Source: Loripinus fragilis
Lineage: Eukaryota; Mollusca; Bivalvia; Lucinida; Lucinidae
Assembly (NCBI GenBank): GCA_964019695.1
Contig: OZ026524.1
Coordinates: forward strand, 27,816,164 to 27,880,163
Direction of reading: 5' to 3'
Length of the DNA stretch: 64,000 nt
Below the pieces are notes generated by a model. It ran no database searches, had not been told where the DNA came from, and worked only from the letters and a program-made list of their open reading frames with translations. Positions 36,755-49,389 of the stretch are shown here, one piece after another (positions within the stretch are counted from its first letter, which is position 1; each line of letters begins with the position of its first letter). The position numbers and the translations under genes were made by a program.

Positions 36755-37155
36755 GATAACCATATTCAAAATTGTCATTTGGGGAAGTATATATTCGGAT
36801 ATATGGTAGGCAATTTAGTTGATCTCATAACGTATATCCGATGATTAACCTCCTCAAATGAAAACATTGAACATGGTTATCCTTATTCTAATGCACCAAT
36901 ATATGTAACATTTTTCTTTAAAAATCCAGCGAAAATATAATATGTTGCGCCTACTGCCAGTGCCTGACAGCTGCATAAAACCGTTTGTCAGCTGCATGAG
37001 ACCACTTGTCAGCAGCACAAAACCACGTGTCAGCCAATGAAAATCAGCGTCATGTAATTCCGTCAAGTTTGTGACACTTTATCACTGGATATGATGTTGC
37101 AAATGTATGATGGTATCAAATCAGACATCGCGTTATATTAGCAAGTGCATTAAAT
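36755..37155 (-). repeat. Second copy of the palindrome-plus-flank element
   Basis: 36755-36882 is a decayed version of the 28075-28240 palindrome (ataaccatattcaaaattgt ... acatggttatcc). 36883-37155 is the reverse complement of the flank at 27800-28074 (attctaatgcacc, cagctgcataaaaccg, gtcagccaatgaaaa). Confidence 0.65.
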
Positions 37156-37689
37156 TGCTTTTTAACGATGGTGGATTGGGGTATATTTTTATTTTGATGA
37201 AAAAATCAAACAAAAGCCCACACAAGTAAAAGTAAAATAAAGCTTTTCATTTATTGTGAATTAAAGGCTAGGGCTGTATATTGAACGTAACATGCATGGG
37301 TTCCATTGTGGGAAGGTATCATCGTTATGTGGAACATACATTCAGAGACAAAAACGTCTTCCTGAACCAAACGATAATAAATGGAGCTCCCTAAATCATC
37401 CATAACCACATTCATGTAAACAGTTAAATTTAAAAAAAAGCAATACGCTACAATTCTTGTTTTTTAGATATAATATGTCTTTGTAATCATTACACCATGC
37501 TTACATGTAATTGAGCAGTGTCAAGTGAACACCTGTCATTGAGTCTTGGGACCAGAAGCTAAATAGCAAGTTTTGACATCTTGTTATTGTAACTAGCCCA
37601 TTTAATTGAGAATGCCTGAAAATGGGACAGCTTAATGGAATTTTGCTACTTATCGCATATGTGTAATGTCATTCTTCAAGCATGTATAC

Positions 37690-37900
37690 GCATAAGCGTG
37701 GATCAAGAAGAGGGATCAAGGGTCCAGACCAATCCCCACCCTGGAAAATTACAAAGCTATAGGGTTCCTTAGCAATACTTGTCCAGATCCCCAGGAAATT
37801 CTCAAAGCTACCAAGCCAGCATTCAATGTTGGCTATCATTTGCCCGCCAGCCAAACGCCATCTAAATGGTGTTTCGCTGGTGGTCCTATGATGGCCCATT
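37690..37900 (-). repeat. Dispersed repeat family P, copy 2
   Basis: Antisense relative to 15476-15645: ccagatccccaggaaattct, cccgccagccaaacgccatc and ggtggtcctatgatggccca match it. Confidence 0.6.
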
Positions 37901-37938
37901 TTTAGTGTGTTGGATCCTTTCTCCTCCCCTCATCAACT

Positions 37939-37939
37939 A

Positions 37940-37983
<44 letters not shown>
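37939..37983 (+). repeat. (ATA)n microsatellite
   Basis: About 15 trinucleotide units; a frame through it encodes poly-Asn, which is accidental. Confidence 0.95.
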
Positions 37984-37986
<3 letters not shown>

Positions 37987-37999
37987 CGTTGTTAAAATA

Positions 38000-38985
38000 T
38001 GGACCCCCTCTGACAAAACTGTCTGGATCCGCGCATGTGCGCAGGTATCTAGCGAGGCTAGAAGCCCAAATTTTGAATTTTCTGTACTGAATTTTCAAAT
38101 ATCTACCTATAACCTTCTATTTTATGTGCAAACTGTGAAGGCTGTGACGAGACCGTGCGTACAGACAGGCGTGTTTTGAGTGCATAGCTGCTCACACTAT
38201 GCGATAAATATCAAATCCTCACGACCTTGCTCAATTATTATATTTTGCAAATTTTAACACTCAGTTAATATGTTAGAATGAAGTGAATGAAGTTTGAATC
38301 TGAGGTTAATCCTTAGCCCGCCAGTCACGACTATTATCGTCTGCTACTCTCGTCTGTTTCTCTTTTTATGTAGTTGATAGTTTACTCCGTCCCTTCCTGT
38401 GCTTCATAGCCAGTCAGCTTTGCACAGACATTAACATTTTTGGACAACTTAATCACATATTTTGTCAATATTTGTAATATCTATTACGTAAATCACTAAG
38501 TACATCCATGAAGTGGTCAATGCAACCATTTCCAAAGGAACAGGGGTAAACTATAAGTAGGCCATAGATCGTATGTTTCAATAAAAAAGAAATTATATAT
38601 AATACGTGGTTCATTCGCTGCGCTCGTTCCCACTTAATTCCTTTGTAATTGTAATATATATGATCTATATAACCTATACCTATATTGCAGACAATACCTA
38701 TATTGCAGACAATATGACCCTAGGTCAGACTGCTTGGGAGCAGTATGCTTTATGTTCATATCGTTTGCTTTCATGGAAAATATAGTCTGAAGTGCACTTG
38801 AATATATGCATCAGGTGTAAAAAGGCAGACGACCTTTCAGGACAAAATAGTGGCGTGATAAGGCTTAGGATATAAACACATTGTGATAATGAAACACATG
38901 TAAATATACTTGAATGCTTATTAAATGTTGAGTATATAGACTAGAATCCTTGTAACCCAATGCCCTTAAGAATCCGAAGAAACGC
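38000..38985. other. Noncoding stretch with a small tandem duplication
   Basis: Two copies of acctatattgcagacaat lie at about 38676-38712. Nothing else was recognised. Confidence 0.5.
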
Positions 38986-38994
38986 CTGAAAAAA

Positions 38995-39440
38995 CAATGA
39001 AAAAGTAAGTGTGGAAATGCCACAATCACACACTGCAGACCAACCCACGACAACGTAAGAAAGAAAACCAGAATGCTAACAGTCACATGACATCAAAAAG
39101 GACCTTCTCTTCCCCAGCGAGATGATTGCAAAACTAGAAACGACACTACTGTCCTGCCAGCCAAGAGTGACAGTGACGTAATACTTTGTTTACATTTGCT
39201 TAGTCAAACACTAACGTGTACACTTTACTTGAGCTAACGCGAATCGATAGATCACCTGCGGATAGAATTAATAAACAAGTGATCTGTCTATTCTAAGTCC
39301 TGATAAATTTGTAATAAAATATGATGCCACTGTCACTTTTGGCTGGCAGGACAGTAAGTAATGCAGCATAAAACAAGAAACAAACAAACCACCAACAAAC
39401 AATTGGAGCCACAATAAACAAATTATCAACAACTACAGAA
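38995..39440 (-). mobile_element. Type A retroelement tail, split by an M1 MITE
   Basis: Left part 38995-39146 (taagtgtggaaatgccacaa, ccagcgagatgattgcaaaa) and right part 39357-39440 (acaattggagccacaataaa, caacaactacagaatgacca) join to the usual type A order once the MITE is removed. Confidence 0.75.
39149..39354 (+). mobile_element. M1 MITE, complete 206-bp copy
   Basis: The termini ctgtcctgccagccaagagt and its complement (ggctggcaggacag) are flanked by TA at 39147-39148 and 39355-39356. Internal gaatcgatagatcac and aagtgatctgtctattc form a second paired region. This is the best-preserved family member. Confidence 0.9.
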
Positions 39441-39510
39441 TGACCATCGAAGTTGCACTGAAAGTATTTTGTTCAAGTGATAAGCATTACTTACATCATT
39501 ATTTCTTTCA

Positions 39511-39563
<53 letters not shown>

Positions 39564-39575
39564 AAGAGAGAAAGG
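39511..39575 (+). repeat. (GA)n microsatellite
   Basis: An imperfect run of GA units with AAAG and ATAG interruptions. Confidence 0.9.
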
Positions 39576-39579
39576 GAGT

Positions 39580-40960
39580 AAATGACATTACAGCATCCCA
39601 AATCAAACTTCAAACTTACTGAATTTACTGAAATTCAAACAAAAAGATACAGATTATGTTTGTTGATATCCAATATCACGTCAAACTGTCAGATAGCTTA
39701 TCAAAAATACTTCTTTCCTCGTCTAAGGTGCTACAATTAGAAGTATGTACACCAACATCAATATAAGGATCAAACATGATTTTCTTTGCATTAACATCTG
39801 TTGGACCCCGATACGAAGGTGGTGTTGAAACCTGAGACTGAGAAGTGATTGGTTAAACGTCCGTCCGACCCAAAAGTCATTTTTTCGCTTGAATACTTTG
39901 GATAAACGCTTCGAAAAGTTCATTTTTGTATTACCTATAATGGCCTTTAAAAGCATGAAGGAGTCATTGGTTTTAAAAATGCCTATACCAGAGCAAAGAC
40001 TTACGTCATCGTGACGTCACTATATTACATTCACTTCTATGTACGTTACTATGACGTGAATTTCTGTGACGGCCCTGGAAAGTGTATACATAAAGTAAAA
40101 AGGCCCTACATTAGCAGCACGTGAATTACCTGATTAATGCATGGGTTTTTGCCGGTTAAAACATGACTGTTACAAGCCCGCGAAACAGGTTTTTATTCAA
40201 TAAGTCTTGGCAATAAACATAGTTAAATAAAAAGGACATATTTGACAACTGTAACAGACATTTTATCATTAGAAGCTGTCAATTTTGATACAATTTTGTG
40301 TTTCACCAACATGACAAAACTAAACTCAAAAGATAAAAAAAATGTAATGAGCATAATCATCGCATAAATGATGTGCATGGTGTTTGAGCTTTTCCCATGA
40401 CTAAACACGACTCCCATGAAAGGGAGCAACATGAACAAAAAACAAGCTGCATCAACAGAATCATCGCATAAGGAAAACCAACAGCCACAGCCACCTGACT
40501 AGGATGGCGTTAACCTCAGAGTCTTAGGTTCTCAAACGTATTCGATGTAGTATAAAAGTTAAAAAATCATGCAAAATTTGTATAAACAATTTTGCTTACC
40601 AAACCTAGCACTATAACACTCAAATAAAATTGGACGACCAAATTAATACAAAATTTCCTTGCATGCTTAGAAATAATGATGCATTAGAAACCGAACTGCA
40701 TACACTAGGAGGTAATGAATGCACGAATATATAGCTACACTATACGGAAATGACCAGGAAATGATACAGTCACAGACATTAGATTATGATGCTAAAGCTT
40801 TATTTGACCATCTAGGCTATTAAAATCTTAAAACTGTTAATAAAGCTTTTCTGAAATATTTGCGATGTTTTGTGTTTTTAATGCATAATTGATATACATG
40901 TATATGTCATACTTTTCAAATGATGTTAATTATTTATGCACAAGTAATCATACAATACCT
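39580..40960. other. Noncoding stretch, nothing recognised
   Basis: Minus-strand open frames at 39723-39956 and 40223-40438 have no recognisable domain. Confidence 0.45.
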
Positions 40961-40964
40961 CGCC

Positions 40965-41880
40965 ATAAAAAATAGTAAGTGAGTATGAGCAGGAAATACC
41001 ACAATCACAAACCGCATATAAACCCATGGCACCGCAAGGAAGAGCCACAAAACAATCACGAGACACCAGGAAGACGAATTAAGCAAATCAAACAGTCGCT
41101 CTCTTCCCCATCAAGATTATTGCAAAACTAGAAGGGACATAAAGTAACGTACAACAAAACATAGAACAATTGCAGAATTCCACAATGGGAGTAACAATAA
41201 ACAACAAGTCAACAACAACAGAACCAATGCCTTAGAACGGACAGAGGCCTAAGCCACTGGGAGGCTTAAATGCATTTTACTGGTACCAAATCTTCGCCCT
41301 AGATTCTGCTGTTGTTGAAGTACAAAAATGTTCAGCTCGCATGGAAGCCTTCTAACAAAATGTTCAGCTTGCATGGAAGCCTTCTAACTATTGCAATGTG
41401 TCATTACGGAGAAACACTCTAATCAAATTAACACACTATGATGAAACAAAGAAAAGGGCTCACGACTCACAGATAGTCAGAGCTAAAGATAGCCTCAAGT
41501 TGAGCCACGGTAGGTCCATCTACAGATAAGCACCAGGCACCAACCCACCAATTAAAACTTTACGTCAGAGCCGTCAAAGAGTCTGAGGCCTGACCTACCG
41601 TCGTGCAATTAAAGAGGAAGCCATAGCTATAAAGCGTTATTAGGTTTAAAACGTGGCATGTAGACTGTCGTATGACATTCAAATTATATCCAACCATTAT
41701 CACTTTTGATAATTTTTTTGAATTGATCACTAAAATTAGGTTTTCCAACAATTCGTTTGAATTTATAAACCAATTCACTATAAAATATAGTTCTGATATG
41801 CATTGTTGCAGAAGAGTTTTTATCCATTGTTGTATTCAACAATTAACTCTGAGTTTTTGCGGTAGAATTTAGAAAATGCT
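40965..41880 (-). mobile_element. Type A retroelement copy with tail and reverse transcriptase end
   Basis: From right to left on minus: a degenerate C-terminal coding piece (41560-41820; YNLNVIRQSTCHVLNLIT and FLFNCTTVGQASDSLTALT) followed by the tail to 40970 with agtgagtatgagcaggaaat at its end. It contains a local 28-bp duplication (tgttcagct-gcatggaagcc) at about 41328-41391. Stops upstream make it dead. Confidence 0.75.
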
Positions 41881-41899
41881 TTTCGTATTGTTTGATATC

Positions 41900-42790
41900 T
41901 ATAAACCCCTTTTTTAACTGTGAGTTTTACATATTGCTACATTCAAACGGTAGGAATGGTCCGTATTATATATTGAGTGGTCACAGGTTGATATGTACGA
42001 TTTTTCTAATGGATCTTTACTGTGTGTCAAGTACACATAAAATAACATCAAAAGATAGCAGCAGATGAGCTGTCATCTGTTGATGTGAACTAATACTTAC
42101 TTTCCTACTATAACAACCTGAGTCAACAATTTCTTAAGTGATAAATGTTAATCATTTCTAACTGTTATTGTTGACGTTATTATCCAAATCAGTACAATAA
42201 CAGAATATAGCCTTTAAAGGAGTTTTAGCGGAACAACAACAGAAATCAATGAAATTTGCATCATGTGCTATATGTTTTTGCAAATACTTAAGTTAAAAGT
42301 ATCTTTAAAGTTGCAATTTTTTAAATAATTCTTTAGTTACGACAACCTAAAATACATATTCTGGGTGAGCGCCCAGCTTAAACCTGACAAGCAAACCTCT
42401 GCATTCTTAGTCTATACTTAATAAAAACGAAACTGAAAACTGAGACTGCAGTGCAATGCCTGTCTCTTAGTATTTAAGTATATACGCTTTCGATTCTGGA
42501 ATGCTCCGTCGACCTTTCTATTGCTCAATGTTAAGAAAAGTAAAGAATTTTGCTTACACAACAGACAAGATCATGATTGTTTAACTTACGTATCACACCA
42601 ATCTGACTACTGTTGTCCAGCTATTTATTGTTAAGAACATACAACAACAACAACAACTAGTTATGTGGCGACTGAGCCACAATTTAAAAGATCATCCATA
42701 AACTTGCAAGTAAAGCCAATCAATTGACCAAACGACCCCTCACTCTCGAGGCCAACATATTATTTCATTTTCAACTACACATGTATGATA
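41900..42790. other. Noncoding stretch, nothing recognised
   Basis: No recognised coding or RNA signature. Confidence 0.45.
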
Positions 42791-42794
42791 ATGT

Positions 42795-43570
42795 CCAAAA
42801 AAGTAAGTAAGTATGATCAGGAAATACCAAAATTACACACAACCACGGCATCGTGAGGAAGAGCAACAGAAAAATAACAGCCACACAGAATCAGAAAGAC
42901 AATGCAAGTAAAGGAACCAGCTCTCTCGCTCATCCCTATCAAGATGATTGCAAAACCAGAAAGGATACAGAGTATTGCATAACAAAACACGGAACACATA
43001 CATAACGCCCACAAAAGGCCCAACGATAAACAACAACAAAAGAAACTTCAAACAGATAGCATCCTAAGCCACTGGGGAGGGGGGCTTAAATGCATTTTAC
43101 TGGTACAAACTATTCACACTAGTTTCTGCTGTTGTTTAAGCACAAAAATATTTAGCTCATGTGGAGGCTTCCTTAGTAATACAATGTATCATAACAGAGA
43201 TAAATTCAAATCAATTTGACACACTATGATAAAACAAAGAGAATGGCTAATGTATCACAGAAAGTCAGAGCTAAAGAGAACCTCACGTTGAGCCACGGTA
43301 GGCTTAGCCAAAGACAAGCATCAGGCACCACCAATGGATGAAAGCTTTACTTCGGGGCCGTCATTGAGTCTCGTGCATTTAAAGAGGAAACCATAGCTAG
43401 AAATTGTAATTGGATTTTCATCCAGATATGTAAAATATCGTATGATATCGCGTTATATCCAACTTTTTTGTAACGTTTGATTATCTATTTGCATTGATCA
43501 TTAAAACCAGGCTTTCCCACAATACTTTTTAATTTATTAACTAAATTACCATTAAATACCAAACCAATAT
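42795..43570 (-). mobile_element. Type A retroelement tail with a short coding stub
   Basis: The order matches 40965-41880: gtaagtatgatcaggaaata, ccaagatgattgcaaa-like tcaagatgattgcaaaacca, ccactgggg, ttactggtaca, gttgagccacggtaggctta, then a decayed coding end up to about 43570. Confidence 0.7.
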
Positions 43571-43574
43571 TTGT

Positions 43575-44065
43575 AATTAACATGTTGTCCCACCCAATAG
43601 TTTTAATTCTCATGCCAGAGGGTTCGTAAAACATTTCCACTTATAAACAATGATTTCAAAGACGCCAATATAAACAATTAAATGGTGTGCAGCTCTTGTT
43701 TTTAAAGTTAAAAGATGCACTTTAGACAACTTTTGAATTATAGTAATTTAACAGCTCATGATTTTATTTTTCTCTAATCGAATCTTTGAAAGACAATAGC
43801 AGAGCTAATTACTTATCGCAACGTACCATTAATAATATCCTAGCAAATAATGTAAAGTATTTAATCCGAATATGATGCATGTTTTATGTTTATTTGAACA
43901 GATATGAATTACACTTTTTACTACGGCCAAAAAAACAAAATGGGCAAATTTAAAGCATAACCATGACACAAAGCCCCGAAATACATACCAACCTCCTTTA
44001 ATTGATTTTAAGAGCTGAAACTGGTGTATCTTTCATGAAAACGTGTACCTAAAGTGTGTAATTTT
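43575..44065. other. Noncoding stretch, nothing recognised
   Basis: No gene or element recognised. Confidence 0.45.
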
Positions 44066-44069
44066 TTAA

Positions 44070-44586
44070 AGGGGACAGCAACCCTAATGATAAGTATGCT
44101 TCATCAGAAAGAGCTCTATGAACCATTAATATTGATACAAGTATCATCACAATAGGTTGAAACATGGTCAAGTTATTGACATTTAAAGAATTCAATATGG
44201 CCAACATTTAGCCGCCATTTTGAATATTTTATCAGTTTCAGAATTATTTCAACTGCTTAATTTTTAGTAATCAATTCTATCACATCATCTGTGTTTCAGC
44301 AGATATTCAGCTTTATACATAAGGAAAATATTTCATTAAAAATTAAGGCAAATAATCCATTGGTTTGTCTTTTATTTTGATAACGCATGTTTAATTAGGC
44401 TGAGTGACGTCTCTAAGCATACAATATGGCCGCTTCCATTACAGTCAATTTGTAAATATTCAAACGCCTACAACTTCCACATTTTTAACCGATTTAGATG
44501 AAACTGGTATCAAAATTCATGGTTTAGCACTCTGATATTAAGATCTTTTATATAAAACATAGTTATCATCAGGGTTGCCGTCCCTA
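44070..44586. mobile_element. 517-bp TIR element flanked by TTAA (piggyBac-like MITE)
   Basis: The ends aggggacagcaaccctaatga and, on the right, atcatcagggttgccgtccc are inverted repeats. TTAA lies directly at 44066-44069 and at 44587-44590, the target duplication typical of piggyBac-family elements. No transposase frame. The right end has one mismatched base at the junction. Confidence 0.65.
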
Positions 44587-44709
44587 TTAAATTTAGGTGA
44601 CCATTCAGTCTATTCTTCAAATGAAACCCAGCTTCTAAGCACTTGTTTTTCGTGCTACGCTACAGGTGTCAGAATGGGTATTCCATGTATAAACTATACT
44701 GAACTACTA

Positions 44710-45826
44710 AAGAAACCTGACACTTTTTACTTGCTTCAAACTCGTAAATAACAAACTGTAGAGCTAAGCGGATGTGCTTACTTTAATAACAAGACATTTG
44801 AAAGTATTCTTTGAAAAAAAAAATTAATCAAATATAGAACATGACGTCACGATGTCAAAAACACCGTTTTATCACTTTTGCCTCCGGAACGTATGTCTAG
44901 ATATTTTTGAAAACTTTTTTCATGCATGCAATACCTATACCAGTACAGACAAAAGTGCATTTTGAAAATGAACAATTTCTTGCTGTGACGTATGATATGG
45001 GGGTTTTAAGTTTTGTTTTGACGTTGTCTAAACGGCAGCGTTTTTTTCCTTTGTTTAAGCAATTTCTAGAAACTGAAATGACTTGGAGTCAACTAATCAT
45101 TGTAAGAGAATGCATTTTCAAAAAATCAGAACTTATGTTTCGCGTCACGTTAAATGGTAATAAAAGCGGAATAAACCAAGTTTACCGTCAATTAAGGAAC
45201 AACGTAAACTATGAATAATAACCTTATTTTCTTTGTCAACGTATGTCGCCGTTTAGTGTGTACTGTCTACTTTGTCAGAGTGCCAATTGGCTACACTTTA
45301 CTTTAATTGCGTATGAATTTCAAGCTTTGCATTATGCTGTTATCAGCATGTCACTGTAACGCTTGACGTCGCTAAATGGACGTAGGCGGCAGCTACGGAA
45401 ATCAAAAGGACTGAATCATTGTCAAAATGCATTCCAAACATCATACAAAGTAAAAAAGTTGATAAAGTGGCAGTGTTTTTAAAAGCTCATAAAACGCTGA
45501 AAACGATAAAAATTACGTTAAGAAACTAGGCTTTTGGGTTGAACAATGCTTGCATGCTTTATTTGAATGCCAAGAAGATGCCAATGCAATAACAAAGAAT
45601 CACAAAAAAGCGGTTTCTGGTGAATTTTGCGTGATTTCTTTGTTCTTGCGAAAATTGATTTTAGGGGCTACGTGACGTTTTGATAGCTGACGTCTGGAAT
45701 TAGTTCATCTTTTCAAATATTCTCAGTGCATCTTAGTCTAGTTCAGCTTAACGCAATGGAAAGATAAGTGTGCATCGTATTCATTTACTACCTAAAAATT
45801 GACACACAGTATGTGTCAGGTTTCTT
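44710..45826. mobile_element. 1.1-kb element with 17-20-bp terminal inverted repeats
   Basis: The left terminus ctaaagaaacctgacac (from about 44707) and right terminus gtgtcaggtttctttag (to about 45829) are perfect complements, with TA next to each end. A 103-codon open frame at 44907-45218 shows no transposase motif that I recognise. Superfamily unassigned. Confidence 0.6.
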
Positions 45827-45839
45827 TAGTAGTTAAGTA

Positions 45840-46615
45840 TATGTCCTAAAAGAAATGTGAAAACAAATGCCGGCTTAAGTTCCTAGCCATGATAAGCACA
45901 CATCGCTGAGTAGCTAATCACTAAATAAGGCATTTATGTATTTTGCATACACTTAAGTGTGGCCTTGGAAACTGTAAACCCTTAATTTTCATTTTCAAGT
46001 TGCTTCCATTAAGTAAATATTCAACTGAAATGCTTTGTTTTCTAACACTTTAATTCAGTATGTAAGAGTTATAAGAGGTTCCAAGAAAAACAAACTTCAT
46101 CGATTTAAGAGAATTCATTCAAGAACGATTCAAAACATTTGGTTTCAGACAGCAATTTTAAACGCTAAACTTTGACAACTAGTCTTCACAGGCTACTTTA
46201 AACCCGCAAATAAAGTAAAAAAAACTATTGTCTTTGTGTTTCAATTAATTATTACAAAATAAAATGAAAAAATAGATACGTTACAGTAATTTCAAAGTTG
46301 TTCAAATAAACATTAAACACCTCTTGTGCTGCTCACCAATTACACTCTTACAGAACTTTAACAACACTGGCATATTGATGCGTTACCTTTCAAAAGTATT
46401 TTAGTCAAATTGAGTATACGCTAACGTCAGTACGTCATACAATTCAACATTAAACGAAGGTCAACTGACACCAATTTGGTGTAAATTTATACTTATTTTC
46501 AACCGTGCAAATTTAAGGATTCTTTATACAGACAACAAAGTCTCTGGTCAGAATGAGCATTATGCCCAGGTTGGTTTGAGTATTTGCAGGGCGTACACGT
46601 CATTCTGTTGGATTT
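45840..46615. other. Noncoding stretch, nothing recognised
   Basis: No gene or element recognised. Confidence 0.45.
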
Positions 46616-46624
46616 GCCATGTAC

Positions 46625-46870
46625 AGACGAAACAAACAAGTGAGTATGGCCAGAAAATGCCACAATTACAGAACACACATCAATAAAGACAATGAAGACA
46701 CACAGAACACGGACAGCAACATAACAGCAAAACACAATCAAAGTAAAGAAAGATGATAGCAACACTAGAGATTTCAATATGAACATCGACACAAAACAAG
46801 GACCGAACACAAAACCCACACACGATGGTAAACAAAATAACAATTTATCACCGTCTTAGAGCGGGCAGCC
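46625..46870 (-). mobile_element. Type A retroelement tail fragment
   Basis: It starts with aagtgagtatggccagaaaa and ends at gtcttagagcgggcagcc. An antisense 114-codon frame through it is rich in Phe, Val and Cys but is the translated tail, not a membrane protein. Confidence 0.65.
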
Positions 46871-46879
46871 AAATATGAA

Positions 46880-47485
46880 ACTGAGCAAGAAATATGTTTA
46901 AAAATATATTCGGTGTATATTAAATTGATGGGTGTTTGGTAATATGCAGCACACGATGGATACTTTTTCAGGAGCTCGATATTATCTGCACGTAAAATTT
47001 TTGGCCATTGTCTACCACCTTAGAAGAATAATTACTGTAGAATTGGGATTAGAAACTTAATTGCCCATTACAATACCAGTACATACAACGCAATCGCAGT
47101 ACATTGGAACAATGTAGACACTGACATGATATGTTCTTTTTTCAAAGAACCATTGGATATATCTGAGGGTCTTGATGTGGTGGTGGTTGGGTGAGGGTGT
47201 TCATTAAATGGTAAGGCTATTAACATTTTCGCTCAATTCATTGATATGAATTCCATTAGCCAATAACAAAACAATAGCTGATATCAAAGTAATCGTGTAT
47301 TATTATTCAATTTATACCCAAGGATTTCCCTAGCTTAGGCTACAAGGTTGTTCTGTTCTCCTTGCTCGTCAACTTTCCAATTTTATTCACTTTTGGTTTA
47401 TTCCTTATTGGCAGAAAATAGCCTAATGCAAAGTACATTTGAGTGAGGGGTTAAAAAGTGAAAGAGGTATAAGTTCAATCAAAAT
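46880..47485. other. Noncoding stretch, nothing recognised
   Basis: No gene or element recognised. Confidence 0.45.
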
Positions 47486-47494
47486 ACTTGCTAT

Positions 47495-47960
47495 TCCATT
47501 AGCTCTGACCAGTTGTGAGTCATGAGCCATTTTCTTTGTATCATCATAATGTGTATATTTGATTTGATTGTTTCTCTAGGATGATACATTAGTTAGGAAG
47601 CCTCCATTCGAGCTTAACAATTTTGTGTTTTAACAAAACAGAACCTAGGGCGAATATTTAGCGCTAGTGAAATACACTTAAGCCCCCGGTGGCTAAGGCT
47701 GCTTTCCGTTCTAAGGGGGTAGTTATGTTGTTGTTGGTATATTGATTAATTTACTTCCCATTGTTTGTGGGAGTTTAAGCGTTTGTCTTTGTTTTGTTAT
47801 GCATTTCCTTTCTGCAATCACCTTGAAGAGGAAAAGAAAGCTGGTTGCTTTGCTATTATCGACTTACATATGTATTGTTACTATAAATACTCTGTGGCTC
47901 TTTCTCACGGAGCTACAGTGTGTGATTGTGGTATTACCCGATCATACTTACTTACGTTTT
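47495..47960 (+). mobile_element. Type A retroelement tail
   Basis: tagctctgaccagttgtgag, tcatgagccattttctttgt, ggtggctaaggctgctttcc and the terminal gtgtgattgtggtattaccc with gatcatacttacttac appear in type A order. The coding part is absent. Confidence 0.75.
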
Positions 47961-48169
47961 GCAATATATTGCGATCAGCATTTCTGTATTGGAATATGTA
48001 TTGAATCTGTATTGGGATAGCAGCAAGACTTTTTGTAAAATCTCAACTACATGATTCAGAAATTAACAAATTTGATGCTTATAAGCCCTCGCAAAAATGT
48101 AGACCTAGATCAGGCAGCTACACTGCATACATGGTATTTGTATATAGCATATGCAAATGATCAGCAGGA

Positions 48170-48265
48170 CAGATGGATGGACCAACGGATGGACAGACAG
48201 ACAGACAGACAGACAGAAATAGAGATAAATAGAACCATGATAGATAGATAGAAAGATAGATAGAT
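48170..48265 (+). repeat. Mixed GACA / GATA microsatellite
   Basis: acagacagacagacagacag is followed by imperfect gatagatagatagaaagata. Confidence 0.85.
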
Positions 48266-48414
48266 ACACTACATTACCTTGAGTGTGCTAAATCCTTTTG
48301 ATGCCCCCAAACAGATTCTTATACCTCGACCTTAGTAAATCAGCTATTTCTGTATTTCAAACCAGAAGCACCAATTACATGAATGTAACGTAAGTAAACA
48401 TAAGAGGTGACAGG

Positions 48415-48640
48415 GACGGATCCAGGATTTCTGGAAAGGAGGTTCATATGTATACGGGTGTATGTGGGTGGGGGTTGCTTTGCTGATTTTATCTCATTTT
48501 TTAAATATCCCATAAAAAATGAAATAATTTGGTCTCACTGAGACCAAATTATTTCATTTCCATAGAATATTTAAAAACGGGGGCGGAGAGGGGGTTCGTT
48601 TGAACCCCCTGAACACCCTCTGGATCCACAACTGTACGAG
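48415..48640. mobile_element. Fold-back element with ggatcca ends
   Basis: The left part carries gacggatccaggatttctgg and the right part gaacaccctctggatccaca. The centre is a perfect palindrome aaatgaaataatttggtctc with its complement at about 48518-48559. No coding capacity. Confidence 0.65.
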
Positions 48641-49026
48641 CCTGTATTTCTACACATGACTGGTCATTCCATTTTGCATCATTCACACAATTCATTATTT
48701 AATTATAGTTTGCCAAACTGAGGCTTTCATTGTTAAAGGTAAATTTTCATGTGTCTCACATTTCCCCAGTTGGTCAGTCCTAATCAATTGTCAGAAACAT
48801 CAAATGCTCTTTGAAAGTATTAAACTATTTGTATGCTGGGTAATATTTGATGCTTTTCCTGCAGATATTTTTTAAACATTACTTTGATCAAGACGTCTGT
48901 TAGGATTAACATCAGAGTGCCAAACAGCTAAGACAAATATCAGTGACGATGTTCTGTCTGGCCTGAGCAAGCAAAGAGTTATTATATCGGGTCGCCATTT
49001 TACAGAAAACAATAGAGTACGATAAA

Positions 49027-49389
49027 ATGTTAACTCGGAAACTTCTTAAACAAGGCTGTAGGTATCATAAACTTTGCAAAACTTTTTCTAAATGTTATGG
49101 ACGATACTATGATTTGACATCTAAATTCCAATTTGGACTTAAATTTCTCTTGCGCCAAGGACTTTTGGAACCTGAGTTCTATGGTGACTTGGTAAATAGA
49201 TTGAAGAAGATTGTTGGCTCTAATAATTTTTCAGCGCAGTTTACTAAAATAATTTCTTATATAAAAATTAATGCATGGCAACAGACTGCATGCTTGGTGG
49301 TCAACCTAATCACGGTTGGCAACTTTGCTTTCCTCTTTAATGGCACGCCGGTGGGTCGGACTTTAGACTCTATGACGGTTCCGACTTAA
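49027..49389 (+). pseudogene. Retroelement reverse transcriptase, C-terminal fragment (type B tail)
   Basis: The frame reads LTRKLLKQGCRYHKLCKTFS, FGLKFLLRQGLLEPEFYGDL, VNRLKKIVGSNNFS and QQTACLVVNLITVGNFAFLF followed by NGTPVGRTLDSMTVPT. It corresponds to the last two thirds of the 25097-25637 fragment and retains the natural C-terminus (TPVGRxxDSMTxPT) that the other copy lost by a stop. The upstream part is missing; the first Met is internal to the original protein. It joins directly to a type B tail. Confidence 0.8.

Noticed and set aside
44907..45218. 103-codon frame as a host gene
   Set aside because: It lies inside a TIR element and has no recognisable domain; kept only as an open question for that element.
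46499..46843. 114-codon minus frame resembling a multi-pass membrane protein
   Set aside because: It reads through a retroelement tail; similar hydrophobic frames appear in other tails.
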